A stretch of 64,000 bases of DNA from Sinomonas sp. ASV322 (GTDB taxonomy: Bacteria > Actinomycetota > Actinomycetes > Actinomycetales > Micrococcaceae): contig NZ_JAVFJJ010000001.1 in assembly GCF_030908245.1 (NCBI RefSeq), forward strand, positions 62,001 to 126,000, read 5' to 3'. The stretch's first letter is position 1. Every line of letters starts with the position of its first letter. The notes under the pieces are model-generated. The model was given only the letters and a program-made list of their open reading frames with translations. It had not been told where the DNA came from and did no database searches. Below, one piece after another: positions 62,324 to 64,000 of the stretch. Both the position numbers and the translations under genes were made by a program.

Positions 62324-63869
62324 GGGTAGCTGGGACAAAGGTCATGGCGGCGCGGTCGAGCGGCGCCTCGAGTCGCTCACGTCGTGGGATGCCGACTGGT
62401 CCGGACTCCGCGTCGTCGTGACAGGCATCGGGGTTTCCGGCTTCGCGGCCGCGGACACCCTCATCGAGCTGGGGGCCAGCGTCGTCGTCGTCGACGCGTC
62501 GGTGACGGAGCGCACGGAGGCGCAGGCTGAGACGCTTCGGATCGTCGGCGCGGTCGACGTCCTCCTCGGCCCCGACGCCGTCCAGTCCCTTCCCCTCGTC
62601 GAGGGCGCGTTGCCGGACCTCGTCGTCACCTCGCCCGGGTGGCGGCCCGACCAGGCCGTCCTCGCCGCGGCTGCCCGCAAGCACATCCCCGTGTGGGGAG
62701 ACGTCGAGCTCGCGTGGCGCGTTCGCTCCCGGCGCGGCAAGAAGACCGCCGAGTGGCTGGCCGTCACCGGCACGAACGGCAAGACGACGACGGTCGGCAT
62801 GGCCGAGTCGATGCTTCGCGCCGCGGGGATCAAGGCGATCGCCGTCGGGAACGTCGGCACTCCGATCCTCGACGCGATCCGCGAGCCGGTCGAATACGAC
62901 GTGTTCGTCGTCGAGCTCTCGAGCTTCCAGCTCCACTGGGCCGAATCCCTCTCGCCGCTCGCGTCGGTCGTGCTCAACGTCGCGGAGGACCACGTGGACT
63001 GGCACGGCTCGTACGAGAGCTATCTCGCCGACAAGGCGAAGGTGTACCACAACACGCGGAAGGCGGCGGTCTACAACGTCGAGCAGATCGAGACCGAGCG
63101 CATGGTCGAGGACGCCGACGTCGTCGAAGGATGCCGCGCGATCGGCTTTACGACGGGAACGCCCGGGCTCAGCATGCTCGGCGTCGTCGAGGGCCTCCTC
63201 GTCGACAGGGCCTACATCGCGGAGCGCCGCGATCAGGCCGCCGAACTCGCATCGATCAAGGACCTCGGAAAGATCGCCCCGCGGCATACGGTCGCGAATG
63301 CGCTCGCGGCCGCGGCGCTCGTCCGGGCGTGCGGCGTCGAGCCGGTCGCGGTCCGGGAGGGCCTCCGGCGCTACCTTCCGGGCGATCACCGGATCCAGCC
63401 GATTGCGTCCGTGGACGGCGTCGAATGGGTCAACGATTCGAAGGCGACCAATCCGCACGCGGCCGCCGCGTCCCTCGCGGCGTTCGAGTCCGTCGTGTGG
63501 ATCGCGGGTGGCCTCTCGAAGGGTGTGACCTACGACGAGCTCGTCTCGCGCAATGCTTCGCGTCTCAAGACGGTCGTCCTCATCGGAGTCGACAGCAGGG
63601 AGCTCGCGGCCGCGCTCGCGCGACACGCGCCGAATGTCCCGGTGATCTCCGTGGAGCCGGGCGAGACTGGAGGAGACCAGCCGGACGGGGCATCGATCAT
63701 GGACGAGGCCGTCGCGCGCGCTGCCGAGGTCGCCGTGGCCGGCGATACTGTGCTCATGGCGCCGGCAGCGGCCTCGATGGACCAGTTCGCGTCCTACGCC
63801 CAGCGGGGCGCGGCGTTCGTCGACGCCGTCCAACGGCTCGTCGAGAGGCAGGCCCACAGCAAGGAGTAG
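62319..63869 (+). CDS. murD: UDP-N-acetylmuramoyl-L-alanine-D-glutamate ligase MurD
   Basis: A 516-residue Mur ligase adding D-Glu. N-terminal Rossmann-like VVVTGIGVSGFAAADTLIEL, ATP loop AVTGTNGKTTTVGMAESMLR, ELSSFQLHWAESL, NVAEDHVDWHGS and NDSKATNPHAAAASL with WIAGGLSKG are complete. GTG 62319 is preferred over an in-frame GTG at 62304 since it overlaps the mini-ORF stop and lies in the repeated junction segment. Family length is normal. It ends three bases before ftsW. Confidence 0.94.
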   Translation: MTGSWDKGHGGAVERRLESLTSWDADWSGLRVVVTGIGVSGFAAADTLIELGASVVVVDASVTERTEAQAETLRIVGAVDVLLGPDAVQSLPLVEGALPDLVVTSPGWRPDQAVLAAAARKHIPVWGDVELAWRVRSRRGKKTAEWLAVTGTNGKTTTVGMAESMLRAAGIKAIAVGNVGTPILDAIREPVEYDVFVVELSSFQLHWAESLSPLASVVLNVAEDHVDWHGSYESYLADKAKVYHNTRKAAVYNVEQIETERMVEDADVVEGCRAIGFTTGTPGLSMLGVVEGLLVDRAYIAERRDQAAELASIKDLGKIAPRHTVANALAAAALVRACGVEPVAVREGLRRYLPGDHRIQPIASVDGVEWVNDSKATNPHAAAASLAAFESVVWIAGGLSKGVTYDELVSRNASRLKTVVLIGVDSRELAAALARHAPNVPVISVEPGETGGDQPDGASIMDEAVARAAEVAVAGDTVLMAPAAASMDQFASYAQRGAAFVDAVQRLVERQAHSKE

Positions 63870-63872
63870 AGG

Positions 63873-64000
63873 ATGGCCACAGCGCAGCAGGAGCGGCCGG
63901 CCAAGACCGCGCAATCGCTGTGGCGGCGCCTCGAGGGCCCCGGCCCGCTCGGGGCGGGGGCGGGCTACTACCTCATCCTCGGCTCGACGCTCGCACTCAT
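63873..64000 (+). CDS. ftsW: FtsW-like lipid II polymerase, 5' part only
   Basis: Only the first 42 codons are in the window: MATAQQERPAKTAQSLWRRL, then GAGAGYYLILGSTLAL, the beginning of the first membrane helix. Position after murD and start sequence (AAGGAGTAGAGG before the ATG) fit FtsW, a SEDS-family glycosyltransferase acting with FtsI at the septum. Assignment rests on order and the short N-terminal similarity. Confidence 0.8.
   Translation, partial: MATAQQERPAKTAQSLWRRLEGPGPLGAGAGYYLILGSTLAL

Noticed and set aside
1-64000. CRISPR array
   Set aside because: No series of regularly spaced direct repeats was found; the only short-period repeats are the 24-bp coding repeat and the MraZ boxes.

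Overview
The window is high-GC actinobacterial DNA with many GTG starts and dense ATGA/GTGA/TGATG gene overlaps. Two gene neighbourhoods match the Mycobacterium tuberculosis order (gcvH-garA-Rv1828-Rv1829-Rv1830 and aroG-pknL-Rv2175c-idsA), and a complete start of the division and cell wall (dcw) cluster is present. The cell wall genes (a MurE without the DNPR motif of diaminopimelate-adding enzymes) and overall gene content fit Micrococcales, most likely a Micrococcaceae member near Arthrobacter or Sinomonas. That placement is an inference from gene content and order.

Positions 1 to about 15,497 look like the right-hand part of an integrated mobile element. It opens with the 3' part of a MobF/TraA conjugative relaxase-helicase and ends at a 3' tRNA-Pro fragment, the usual scar of site-specific integration. 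Between these lie a HEPN-like helical protein, a structured non-coding stretch, a trypsin-like peptidase gene broken by two single-base shifts, a protein with a C-terminal HEPN RNase motif, a 932-residue DUF4365 protein, a decayed IS3-type transposase fragment and an orphan 382-residue protein. Last comes a four-gene minus-strand operon in which every junction is an ATGA overlap: a coiled-coil protein, a DUF4041-T5orf172 (GIY-YIG-like) protein, an unknown protein and a zinc-finger NERD nuclease. This operon is the best candidate in the window for an undescribed defence-type system.

Positions 15,500 to 29,000 carry flexible chromosomal genes: a small membrane protein, a cation-efflux protein, a TetR regulator divergent from a MacB/FtsX-type ABC exporter (with an operator-like palindrome between them), a 42-residue membrane peptide, a metallo-beta-lactamase-fold hydrolase, a secreted DUF2599 protein beside a lipoprotein, an LLM flavin oxidoreductase, a polytopic membrane protein, a macrolide-type glycosyltransferase and an Fpg/Nei DNA glycosylase.

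Positions 29,000 to 53,300 are core genes: gcvH, the FHA protein GarA/OdhI, the regulator FtsR, a bifunctional nuclease and a second MerR regulator; ParA; pyruvate carboxylase; a MinD-like ATPase; a long-chain acyl-CoA synthetase; ROK glucokinase; two coupled paralogous esterases; an acyl-glycerophosphate acyltransferase; class II DAHP synthase; a PASTA Ser/Thr kinase; a LysM transglycosylase; the Rv2175c-like DNA-binding protein; a polyprenyl diphosphate synthase; a lipoprotein; DNA polymerase IV and a DUF3040 protein.

Positions 53,473 to 64,000 hold the dcw cluster mraZ-rsmH-ftsL-ftsI-murE-murF-mraY-(mini-ORF)-murD-ftsW, preceded by a terminator and 10-bp-spaced GTGG boxes for MraZ. Genes in both halves of the window share a leaderless start layout: a TANNNT -10 box exactly six bases before the start codon.
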